Assembly (NCBI GenBank): GCA_035495615.1
Contig: DATJFP010000034.1
Coordinates: forward strand, 1 to 43,835
Direction of reading: 5' to 3'
From: Verrucomicrobiia bacterium
Lineage (GTDB): Bacteria; Omnitrophota; Omnitrophia; Omnitrophales; Aquincolibacteriaceae
Length of the DNA: 43,835 nt
Under the pieces are notes generated by a model. The model saw only the letters and a program-made list of their open reading frames with translations. It was not told where the DNA came from and did no database searches. Position numbers and translations under genes: made by a program. Shown here one piece after another: positions 1-7,986 of this stretch (the stretch's first letter is position 1; every line of letters begins with the position of its first letter).

Positions 1-302
<302 letters not shown>

Positions 303-316
303 TTATACCGTGCCGG

Positions 317-1345
317 TCAGAAAAGGATACGGACCCGGGGGTCCTCGCCCTTGGTGCGCCGGATTGTCCCAATGACCCAGGAGGGAAGCTTCTGGGCCTG
401 CAGGATGCGCCGGGCGGCGGGTAAGGCACGAGGCTTCAGGACAAGGACCATCCCGATGCCCATATTAAAAGTTCTAAACATTTCAAAAGACGGTATGTTA
501 CCAGAATCCTGGACCCATTGGAACAACTTTGGCCGCGGCCAGGACAGCGGATCGATCTCCGCGCCGAGGCCTTGAGGGATGACGCGCGGCAGGTTGTCGA
601 TCATGCCGCCGCCGGTGATGTTCACGATGCCGGCGATGGGGACAGACCGCAGAAGCCGGAGGACAGGCTTCACGTAAATCCGCGTAGGCGTCAGGAGTTT
701 TTTTCCGGCTTCGCCGCGCAGCTGCTTGGCGGAGAAAAGTCTGCGGAGGAGCGAATAGCCGTTCGAATGAAATCCCGTGGATGCAAGCCCGAGGAGCAAA
801 TCTCCTTCTTCGATCCTGTTCCCGGTGATGATGCGGCTGCGGTCCACGACGCCGACGGAGAAGCCCGCGACATCATACTGCGACGAGCCGTTGTGCGACT
901 GGTAAAAGCCAGGCATGATCGCGGTCTCGCCGCCGGTGAGCGCGCAGCCGGCCTGGCGGCAGCCGTTCACAATGCCCTTCAGGACTTCGGCCATGACCGG
1001 AGCTTCGAATTTTCCGGTGGCAAAGTAATCGAGGAAGATAATGGGCTGGGCGCCGCAGGTGATGATGTCATTGACGCACATGGCCACGAGGTCGACGCCG
1101 ATCGTGTCGTGCTTGTGCCGCGCGCGCGCGATCTCGAGCTTGGTTCCCACGCCGTCGGTGGACGTCACCAGCAGCGGGTCGCGGACGCCTGATTTTTTCA
1201 CGTCGAAGAGCGAGGCAAATCCCGTGGCGCTTCCGAGCACGCCGGGAATGCGGGTGGAATGGATGAGGCTTGTGATCTTGCGGTTGTACGACGGGTCCCC
1301 TTTCAAGTGAGGGACGCCCGCCTTTTCATAAGTCCAGGATTTCAT
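317..1345 (-). CDS. purM: Phosphoribosylformylglycinamidine cyclo-ligase (AIR synthetase)
   Basis: PurM closes the imidazole ring of FGAM with ATP to give AIR, the fifth step of purine synthesis. The 342-residue length is normal for the family. The ATP/substrate segment DGVGTKLEIA is at residues 64-73, followed by GVDLVAMCVNDI and GAQPIIFLDYFATG, and ASTGFHSNGYSLLRR appears near residue 190. The ATG at 1345 has no close upstream partner: 110 bases separate it from the giant gene upstream. A TATACT hexamer at 1395-1400 could be a -10 element, so purM-purD may have a promoter of its own. The gene is separated from the rest of the pur operon by the two giant genes, which is the odd point here. 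Confidence 0.97.
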   Translation of the reverse strand: MKSWTYEKAGVPHLKGDPSYNRKITSLIHSTRIPGVLGSATGFASLFDVKKSGVRDPLLVTSTDGVGTKLEIARARHKHDTIGVDLVAMCVNDIITCGAQPIIFLDYFATGKFEAPVMAEVLKGIVNGCRQAGCALTGGETAIMPGFYQSHNGSSQYDVAGFSVGVVDRSRIITGNRIEEGDLLLGLASTGFHSNGYSLLRRLFSAKQLRGEAGKKLLTPTRIYVKPVLRLLRSVPIAGIVNITGGGMIDNLPRVIPQGLGAEIDPLSWPRPKLFQWVQDSGNIPSFEMFRTFNMGIGMVLVLKPRALPAARRILQAQKLPSWVIGTIRRTKGEDPRVRILF

Positions 1346-1394
1346 ACGCTCATCAGGGGTAAAAGTTCACGTGCGGGTGGCTTCGTAAGGGGGG

Positions 1395-1400
1395 AGTATA
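1395..1400 (-). promoter_or_regulatory. Possible -10 element upstream of purM
   Basis: The minus strand reads TATACT, one mismatch from the consensus -10, about 50 bases upstream of the purM ATG and downstream of the giant gene's stop. I see no good -35 hexamer at 16-18 bases. This is weak support for separate transcription of purM-purD. Confidence 0.25.
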
Positions 1401-1455
1401 GCGTATTTCATGCGGAACCTCTAGCAGATATTTAGCGGTGTGCGCGGGAAAAAGA

Positions 1456-4400
1456 TTACGCGGCGCTCTTGATCGCTTCGCGCGCTTCGGCCCAGTTGAC
1501 GAGAGCCCGGGCCACGCTGCCAAGCGAAACGCTGGCGCCGTCGCCGGTCAGTTGGATCATGCCGCCGCCCTCGTAGGTCATGAGCAGGCGCATGTTGCCG
1601 AGAAGCTCGGCCTGGAGAAGTTTGCGGTTGGCTTCGGGCTCCTTGAGATCGCGGATGTTGGCCGCGGCCACGATGCCCAGCACGATCTGCAGGAGCGCCG
1701 CGTAGGTGCGGACGCGCGGGTCGTTGACTTCCTGATCCGCGACGAGCTCGACGCCGAAAAATCCCTGCCCCAGATTTTCTTCGAGCTTGCCCGCGGCAAC
1801 CGCCGGAAGCACCACCTGCCCGTCGCCCAGCACTTTGACGCCGCGCAGCGTACGCACGGGATTGAGCCGAGCCGGCCCCACGATCTGCCCGATCTCTTTC
1901 CCCTGCCTTCCCATGTCGCCTTTGACGACCAGCCGCTCGATCATGGCCCGAACCTGCTTCAGCGGGTCGGCGTAATTGGCCGCTTCGCTTTCCGAGTCCA
2001 CTTCGAGCGCGAGCGTAAAGGCGCGGTTCGGGAATTTCGTCCGGAGATAAGTACCGAGCACTTCGTCCACGAGATAATGCAGCGCGTCTTCGAAATTCGC
2101 GTCGCTGACAAGCTCTTTCGCCTGCGCGGCTTCGCGCGCGGACCGTTTGAGGCTGTCGAGGAATTGTTCGAGCGTGATGGCGTTCTCGTTCAGCACCTGG
2201 CGCGTGGACCGCGTGGCTTCTTCGACTTCCTGTCCCGTGGCCGCGGCGCCTCTGTCCAGAACGCGGACGACAAGCTGCGTGGCTTTTCTCGCCTCGTCGG
2301 TGAGCCCGGAAGGGTTGCCTTGGCGCAATTCCGCCCGCGGCGTCACACGCACGTCGGTCCGGGCCTGCATTTTCCCGGCGATTTCTTCGCGCGGCATGTT
2401 TTGCTTCGCGAGCGCCAGGGCATCGGCAAAAATCCGGTCCGCGGCCGCGGCGTCGGTAGTGTCGAGGTCCATGATGATCCACGGCGCCGCCGCATTGTCC
2501 TTCACCGTAAGATTCATCTCAAACGTTTCCAGCCCCGGCCGTTTCTGCACGATGACAAAAATGCCGTTGGCTTCTTCGATCCGCACCTGGTAAAGGCCCG
2601 TACGCAATTCGGCTTTGCGCTCCGCTTCGGCGCGCTGGAACGCCTCGAGCGCCGCGAGCAATTCCTCCTGCGTGAAGACCGTGCCTTCGGTCGTCAGCAC
2701 AAGACGATCGCGCAGGGCCTCTTTCCAGAAAATCTTGTCGCGGTTGTCGGCTTTCGGCTCCGGGCTTAGCCCGCGTTCCCGGCGGGTCTGGGTCTCGCGC
2801 TCATTCAAATAAGCCGCCAGGCCCCGCACCGTGACGCCGGCCTGGTCGCTGACGGCGAGGACAGCCTTCGAGCCTTGAACGCCTTCGAGCGGCTGATAGT
2901 CGCGGTTCGGCTGCCCGTTCAGCTGCTGCGTGTTGTCTTTGTAGATCACGCCGCCCAGTGTTCCCATCGTGTACAGATAATCGAAGAAGATGCTTTCCGG
3001 ATTGCGGGAGGCCACCATGTCCAGGTCCTTCAGGTCTTCCCCTTCCACTTCGCTGACCAACCGAACGTTCAGCTTCACGGAACGGTCCGGCGCCATTTCG
3101 CGCGCAAAGTCGTCCAGGTCTTTGCGGACTTTTTCTTTTGCGCTTCTGAAGAGCGCCTGCAATTCGGCGGGGACGTCGTTTTCCAGGATCTCGCCTTTCC
3201 TGACGTCGAAGTCGTAGCCGGTGTCCAGCATGTGATTCAAAAGGCCGTTCAGGAAATTACTGACAAGTTCGACGCGCCGCACATCCTTGATTTCGCCCAG
3301 GCGTCCGAAAAAGGCGCCGCGCCGCGCCGCGAAATCCGGCGCGAAGACCTGCCCGAAACTCTGAAGCCCGAATTCCTTCAACGCCGCGGCCGTGGCTTCG
3401 TCGTCGGCGATTTTATTCAACGCGAAGACAAGAATGCCGAGAGTGTTTTGCAGCTGCGGGATGCTTTTGATGTCGAGCTGGCCGCTGTCCCAGGAATTGA
3501 CGTAGTTGACGTAATCCACGAACCCTTTCAACTGTTCCGGCAAAAAGCCGAAGCGCCGGACGAAGTTGACGAGCACGACGGACGCAATGGCGTCGAAGTC
3601 GGGATCGGCATGGGTCATGATTTTCAGGATTTTTCCGGAAGACGCGAGCTTCTGGCGGTTGTCGAAAACCAGGCGCGTCGCGCTCAGGCCCCGGTATTGG
3701 TGATGGTCGAGGATGCCTTTGGCCAGACCCGCGGAAGCAGCCACGACGCTGTTGACGCGGCCGATGTCGGTCACGATGGTTCCCTCTTCGATCGCGTCCA
3801 GAGAAAGGACGCGGTCTTTGGTAAAGCCCAGCTTGACGTCTTTGAGATCGAGGCTGAAATCCAGAGCGCGCAGCTCATTGCGGCCCTGCGCCGCCCGTTG
3901 GGCTTCGCGCTGCGCGCCGGTAAACCAGGCGCGCCATTTTTCTTCGAGGGTCTTGGAACCGTAATTTTTCCCTCCCGTGATTTCGAGCATGAGCTTGAGG
4001 TAATACGTGTCGTCGATCTCGGGCGCGGCTTGTTTTCCCGCGGCCTCCAGCGCGCGCTGCTGCGCCCTTCTCGTCAGCTCATGGATTTCGCCCATCCAAA
4101 TAAAGGAAGGCTCCGTGCGTCCCCAGGCCGTACCGAGAACGTACGGGCTTTGTTCTTTGAGGAAGTCGGGAACCAGCTCGCGGGCGCGCTCAGAATCCGC
4201 GCCCTTCAGGCTGAGTTCCGCGCGCACGGCCGAAGTTCTTTCGTCCCCTTCAATCCACTCGCGCCAGGCTTCCTGAATCTCGGGCACGCTCTTGAGGTTT
4301 CCAGCCAAAAAATCCCGGATGATGCGGTTTCCTGCCTCTTTGTCGGCTCCGAACTTCTGATAGTCAATGCCTCCCACGAAGTAAACCAGCCTGTTCGCAA

Positions 4401-7400
4401 GGTAATTCAGGCGTTCAGGATCCTTGGCGAAGGCTTTTTTCAGCGCTTCAAAGTCCGCCTCGTCCACGGGCCCTTTAAAGATTTTGCTTTCGAAAATTTC
4501 CCATGCCTGGGTTCCGGCCTGAAATTGCTGGCGAGCCTCAGCGATTTTATTTTCGCGCACCTGATTCACCGCGACGCCTGCGAGCACGGCCGACAACAAC
4601 AGCAGGAGGGGCCAATTATTGCGAAGGCCGCGGACGAAATCACCGAAGAATCCGCGCAGCTCGGCGCGCTGATTGTCGTTCAGAGCCCCCGCCTGCTGCA
4701 GCACCGGGAGAAGAGCGTCCCAGTCCGGAAGCGCGGGGCGCGAGCCCATCTCCATCAGAGTTTCCGCGAGAGACGCCACAGCGGGATCCGCCGCGAGCAG
4801 CGAGCCGGTTTCTTCGAAGCTGCGAAGTTCCGGATGATACAGCTGGCGCGCGTACGCCACGGTCCTGTCGTAGACTTGTTCGACGTCCAATTTTTGGCGG
4901 GCAAGCGCCACGGCGTTTTCGAAAACCCGGCGCGCGATGTCCCCATCCGGCGCGATCTCGACGATCTCGGCGCCCGGCCGTCTGACTTGCGGGAAATGAA
5001 TCGTGTAAAGCTGATTGGCGCCGTCCCAGGCGACGTTGATCCGGACGCCATTAACCTCCGCATGGTCATGATAACCCAGATGCCGGACCTGCACGTCCGC
5101 GAAAGCGTCGGTCTGCCGGCGGACCTGATCGAGCTTCAGGCCCTGCGCGGCCAACTCCACGGCCCTTGCAAAGACGCTGCGGGCATCGTCCACGTCATCG
5201 GACAAAATCAAAGGAGCCGGGGCCTTCCCGTCGGAGCGGAATTGCGGGAATTCGACGGCATAAGCCGCGGCCGCATCGTCCCAGTACACTTCGATGCGGA
5301 TCCCCTTTTCGACAACCTCCGAATAGATCCTGTCCGCACGCGCCAGCCGCCCGGACTGCTTTTCCGCTTCGACATGCAGCGCGTAAGCATCCAGTCCCAG
5401 CTGCGCGAGCATTTTCGTCCGTTCCATCACCTTGAGCGCGGTTTGCCTGTTCGCGGGAATCGAAATCGACGGGGAAGCTATGCCCCGGTCGTTCGGGACC
5501 TGGATTTGGGGAAAAGTGAGCTTGATCGAATTGGCCGCATTATCCCAGGCCGCGGTAATGTCCACGCCGTTCACGCGGGCTTTATCCGAATACCGGGACG
5601 CGTCTTCGGCCAGGATTTGGCGCGTATCGTCGGCGGTTTTTTTATAGAGATCGTAGACGTCAGACGTGCCCGCCGCATGCGCCTTGGCCTTTTCGAACAC
5701 GCTCAAGGCCAGCTTTTCATCGGGTGAAATCCTGATGTAGCTGGAATTCACGCGCTCGAAGTCCACCAGCATTTCCGGGAATTCCACGATGTATTCGTTC
5801 AGGTCCGAATGCCAAAGCAGCTCGATGGCGATTTTGTTGACGACGGTCCTTTCGTACCGCTTCCCCTGGGCGCGCAATTCCGATTTCCCCGCCGCCGCCG
5901 TTTCAAGGGGAGCTCCCGGCAGGCGCCTGAAAGCAAAACCCGCAGCATCGAGAAGAACACGGCGCGTCGAGCCTAGACCGGGCGCGTCTTCATCCAGCGC
6001 GCCGGCCATCACGGCTTCGGTCATGGTCCCGGGCCGTAAAAGCTGGCGGATGTTCTGGTCCGTGAGTTGATTCTGCGCCTGGAGCTGTTTGAGGCCTTCC
6101 ACAAAATTTTCCACTTTGCCGACAAGCTTTTTCTCATAGGCATCTGCCGCAGAGCCGCCCGTTTTTTCGTCGATGAAACGCGTGTAGCGCCCCGCTTCGG
6201 CCACCTGTTTTTCGCTCGAAAGGTCGCGGATGATCTGGTCGCGCCATTCCTTAAGCATGCTTCCCTGGTCCGGACTTTTGAGGAGCAGCCGGTCACGCGC
6301 CGCGCGGACAAAAGCCTTGTAAACGTCGACCTTCCCTTCCTCCACGCGGAAATAATCTTTCCAGGAAACCAGGCCCCGCATGTGGTCTTTGTAACGGACC
6401 TCGCGGGGAAGTCCCGTGATTTCCGGCGCAAGAAGCAGGTACGAAACACCCCGCTCCTTCAGCCGCTCGACAAGGCCTTCGGTATGAAAGCCTCCGGCCA
6501 CGAACAGGACGGCCGCAGGCCCGTTGCCCTGTGAGTCGAGCATCTTTTGAAGCCGCTCGGCAAACACACCGTCGCGGGCTTCCGCATTCTTATAAAAGGC
6601 GACCTGCGCGTCCATCATTCCCGCGGGCGCCAAGCGGTCGAGGCCCCTGATTTTCAGCTCTTCCCACTGATGGCGCGTCAACTCGAGACTGCCGAGTTTT
6701 TTCAGCAGCTCCAGCTCGCGCTCTTCGCGGTCGAGCTGCTTCACGTCTTCTCCGGCCATCAAGGTCTCTTTGACCGCGGCCGCGTAATTTTCGAAAGCGT
6801 CGAAAAAACGAGTCCCTTCGATGTCACGCATCCGCTTCTGCTGCCGGGTGAGGCGCAGGAGGTCTTCGGAAATCTGAAGTTTCAGATCCATCTTGGAATT
6901 GAGGTCCCGGATAAAAAGCATGAATTCCTGCGGGCTGAGCTGAGAGACTTTGAGCGCCTGGAATTTTTCGTTGAAGGCCGCCTGCAGTTTGAGCTCTTCC
7001 GAAGAAGGACGGGACAGGGCCGCGAAGCGCGCCGTCACGGTCTCCCCGATTTTTTTGGCCTCGATCTCCGCGGGCACGCGGTTTTCCGGACGGCGCTCGC
7101 CTTCTTCGAGGATCAGCGCAAGCTCGCTTCCGGCTTCCGGCTTTTTGATCTTGGCCAGCAGCCGCAGCGCGGTCAGCAGGTCTGTATCGCCCTTGCGGAA
7201 ACTTCTCAGGCCGCGGTCGATTTCGAGGAGCGGCGCCGGATAAATTTTTTCCTGGCGCGCTCTGAGGTCTTCGTCACGGCGCGAAAGATTCTGCTCGACG
7301 GCCGCGGAGCGCGAAAGCGCGTCGAGGAAATCCGCATAGCCGGTTTCGTACAGCGCCCAGTCTTCGATCCCTTCGTAGGCGGCGGGATGCTCATTGAAGA

Positions 7401-7839
7401 TGGCGGCCATGGTCGGGCCGGTCAGCTCCCCCTGGTCGAGGTATTCCTTGAAAGTCTTTTTGAGAATTTCCGCATTCGGAAAACTTTTGAAGATTTGCGG
7501 GTTCAGCCGGGATGCGGCGCCTTCCAAAGCCACGTGTGACAGGCCGTAGGTCTGCTGGAAAAAATCGATCAGGTTGCGGATGTTCCGCTGCGCGTCGGGA
7601 ATACCGTGCGCGTCCTGGATCAGCACCACGACCCTCCGGCCGCTTTGATGGGTTTCTTCTTTCTTTCCGATGTTGGAGGGAATTCGAATTTCGTTCAGGT
7701 CGGACGGCAGCCACAGCTGAGCCGGGGCCGCCGGCGTTTCCGCGGCGGCAACCACGACGGGAATGCCGTTCGGGCTGGTGATAAAGGAAGCCAAGGCCAA
7801 GGCCGCGATCAGGCGATTCATCCTTGTTTTTTTGTGCAT
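1456..7839 (-). CDS. Giant secreted multidomain protein A (TraB/ChaN/Tiki-like N-module, tandem repeats, DHH-like centre)
   Basis: 2127 residues. A signal peptide is seen (basic MHKKTRMNR, hydrophobic core, likely cut after AAA near residue 33), so the protein should leave the cytosol. Residues 50-605 match giant protein B closely; in residues 76-150, 63 of 75 positions are identical. This module has QDAH (H78), ALEG (E106) and AGGFH (H452), resembling the paired GxxH motifs of the TraB/ChaN/Tiki superfamily. Residues 667-1000 hold four ~87-residue repeats centred on W676, W765, W853 and W938, with a worn fifth copy at about 1749-1825. One membrane segment lies near 1076-1091. Residues 1326-1600 contain VTDIG (1356), ILDHHQ (1376) and THADPDFDAIAS (1409), DHH-phosphoesterase-like motifs in unusual order. 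Residues 1850-2127 form the C-module shared with protein B. ELR motifs mark the boundaries. GAGG lies 8 bases before the ATG. The function is unknown and the enzymatic roles are inference. Confidence 0.85.
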   Translation of the reverse strand: MHKKTRMNRLIAALALASFITSPNGIPVVVAAAETPAAPAQLWLPSDLNEIRIPSNIGKKEETHQSGRRVVVLIQDAHGIPDAQRNIRNLIDFFQQTYGLSHVALEGAASRLNPQIFKSFPNAEILKKTFKEYLDQGELTGPTMAAIFNEHPAAYEGIEDWALYETGYADFLDALSRSAAVEQNLSRRDEDLRARQEKIYPAPLLEIDRGLRSFRKGDTDLLTALRLLAKIKKPEAGSELALILEEGERRPENRVPAEIEAKKIGETVTARFAALSRPSSEELKLQAAFNEKFQALKVSQLSPQEFMLFIRDLNSKMDLKLQISEDLLRLTRQQKRMRDIEGTRFFDAFENYAAAVKETLMAGEDVKQLDREERELELLKKLGSLELTRHQWEELKIRGLDRLAPAGMMDAQVAFYKNAEARDGVFAERLQKMLDSQGNGPAAVLFVAGGFHTEGLVERLKERGVSYLLLAPEITGLPREVRYKDHMRGLVSWKDYFRVEEGKVDVYKAFVRAARDRLLLKSPDQGSMLKEWRDQIIRDLSSEKQVAEAGRYTRFIDEKTGGSAADAYEKKLVGKVENFVEGLKQLQAQNQLTDQNIRQLLRPGTMTEAVMAGALDEDAPGLGSTRRVLLDAAGFAFRRLPGAPLETAAAGKSELRAQGKRYERTVVNKIAIELLWHSDLNEYIVEFPEMLVDFERVNSSYIRISPDEKLALSVFEKAKAHAAGTSDVYDLYKKTADDTRQILAEDASRYSDKARVNGVDITAAWDNAANSIKLTFPQIQVPNDRGIASPSISIPANRQTALKVMERTKMLAQLGLDAYALHVEAEKQSGRLARADRIYSEVVEKGIRIEVYWDDAAAAYAVEFPQFRSDGKAPAPLILSDDVDDARSVFARAVELAAQGLKLDQVRRQTDAFADVQVRHLGYHDHAEVNGVRINVAWDGANQLYTIHFPQVRRPGAEIVEIAPDGDIARRVFENAVALARQKLDVEQVYDRTVAYARQLYHPELRSFEETGSLLAADPAVASLAETLMEMGSRPALPDWDALLPVLQQAGALNDNQRAELRGFFGDFVRGLRNNWPLLLLLSAVLAGVAVNQVRENKIAEARQQFQAGTQAWEIFESKIFKGPVDEADFEALKKAFAKDPERLNYLANRLVYFVGGIDYQKFGADKEAGNRIIRDFLAGNLKSVPEIQEAWREWIEGDERTSAVRAELSLKGADSERARELVPDFLKEQSPYVLGTAWGRTEPSFIWMGEIHELTRRAQQRALEAAGKQAAPEIDDTYYLKLMLEITGGKNYGSKTLEEKWRAWFTGAQREAQRAAQGRNELRALDFSLDLKDVKLGFTKDRVLSLDAIEEGTIVTDIGRVNSVVAASAGLAKGILDHHQYRGLSATRLVFDNRQKLASSGKILKIMTHADPDFDAIASVVLVNFVRRFGFLPEQLKGFVDYVNYVNSWDSGQLDIKSIPQLQNTLGILVFALNKIADDEATAAALKEFGLQSFGQVFAPDFAARRGAFFGRLGEIKDVRRVELVSNFLNGLLNHMLDTGYDFDVRKGEILENDVPAELQALFRSAKEKVRKDLDDFAREMAPDRSVKLNVRLVSEVEGEDLKDLDMVASRNPESIFFDYLYTMGTLGGVIYKDNTQQLNGQPNRDYQPLEGVQGSKAVLAVSDQAGVTVRGLAAYLNERETQTRRERGLSPEPKADNRDKIFWKEALRDRLVLTTEGTVFTQEELLAALEAFQRAEAERKAELRTGLYQVRIEEANGIFVIVQKRPGLETFEMNLTVKDNAAAPWIIMDLDTTDAAAADRIFADALALAKQNMPREEIAGKMQARTDVRVTPRAELRQGNPSGLTDEARKATQLVVRVLDRGAAATGQEVEEATRSTRQVLNENAITLEQFLDSLKRSAREAAQAKELVSDANFEDALHYLVDEVLGTYLRTKFPNRAFTLALEVDSESEAANYADPLKQVRAMIERLVVKGDMGRQGKEIGQIVGPARLNPVRTLRGVKVLGDGQVVLPAVAAGKLEENLGQGFFGVELVADQEVNDPRVRTYAALLQIVLGIVAAANIRDLKEPEANRKLLQAELLGNMRLLMTYEGGGMIQLTGDGASVSLGSVARALVNWAEAREAIKSAA
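4840..5841 (-). repeat. Four tandem ~87-residue protein repeats inside giant protein A
   Basis: Residues 667-1000 of the encoded protein show a recurring pattern: a short strand such as NGVRINVAWD, then Y-x-[IV]-x-F-P-[QE], a variable charged or proline segment, and a helix of the type A-x-x-V-F-x-x-A-x-x-L-A. The anchoring Trp residues are at 676, 765, 853 and 938 (spacings 89, 88 and 85), and the FP pairs start at 687, 776, 864 and 949. A degenerate fifth unit lies near residues 1749-1825, after the DHH-like region. The copies are diverged, so this is an old domain duplication rather than a recent DNA expansion. I do not recognise the fold. Confidence 0.75.
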
Positions 7840-7909
7840 TACGAAAGCCTCGATCGTGAAGCGCCGTGACGGGCGCCTGGATGCGTTTCTCCCCCTTGGA
7901 CTTATTAAA

Positions 7910-7938
7910 AGACTAGCATAAGATAGCAGGGATTACAA
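7910..7938 (-). promoter_or_regulatory. Candidate promoter for giant gene A
   Basis: Reading the minus strand, TTGTAA (933-938 of the 7 kb block, i.e. 7933-7938) is followed after 17 bases by TAGTCT (7910-7915), with TG one base before the -10. It lies in the 147-base gap between the two giant genes, about 70 bases before the ATG of gene A. The hexamers are imperfect, so the call is tentative. Confidence 0.35.
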
Positions 7939-7986
7939 AAAACATAGCCTCGGAGAGACGATTGTAAGTAGCGGTTCCCTTTGACG

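Noticed and set aside
2875-5727. A 950-codon open frame on the plus strand, antisense to giant gene A
   Set aside because: The high-GC codon pattern of the minus-strand gene leaves the opposite frame open. The translation is rich in Arg, His and Phe with no recognisable domain, while the minus-strand reading has a signal peptide and matches a paralogue.
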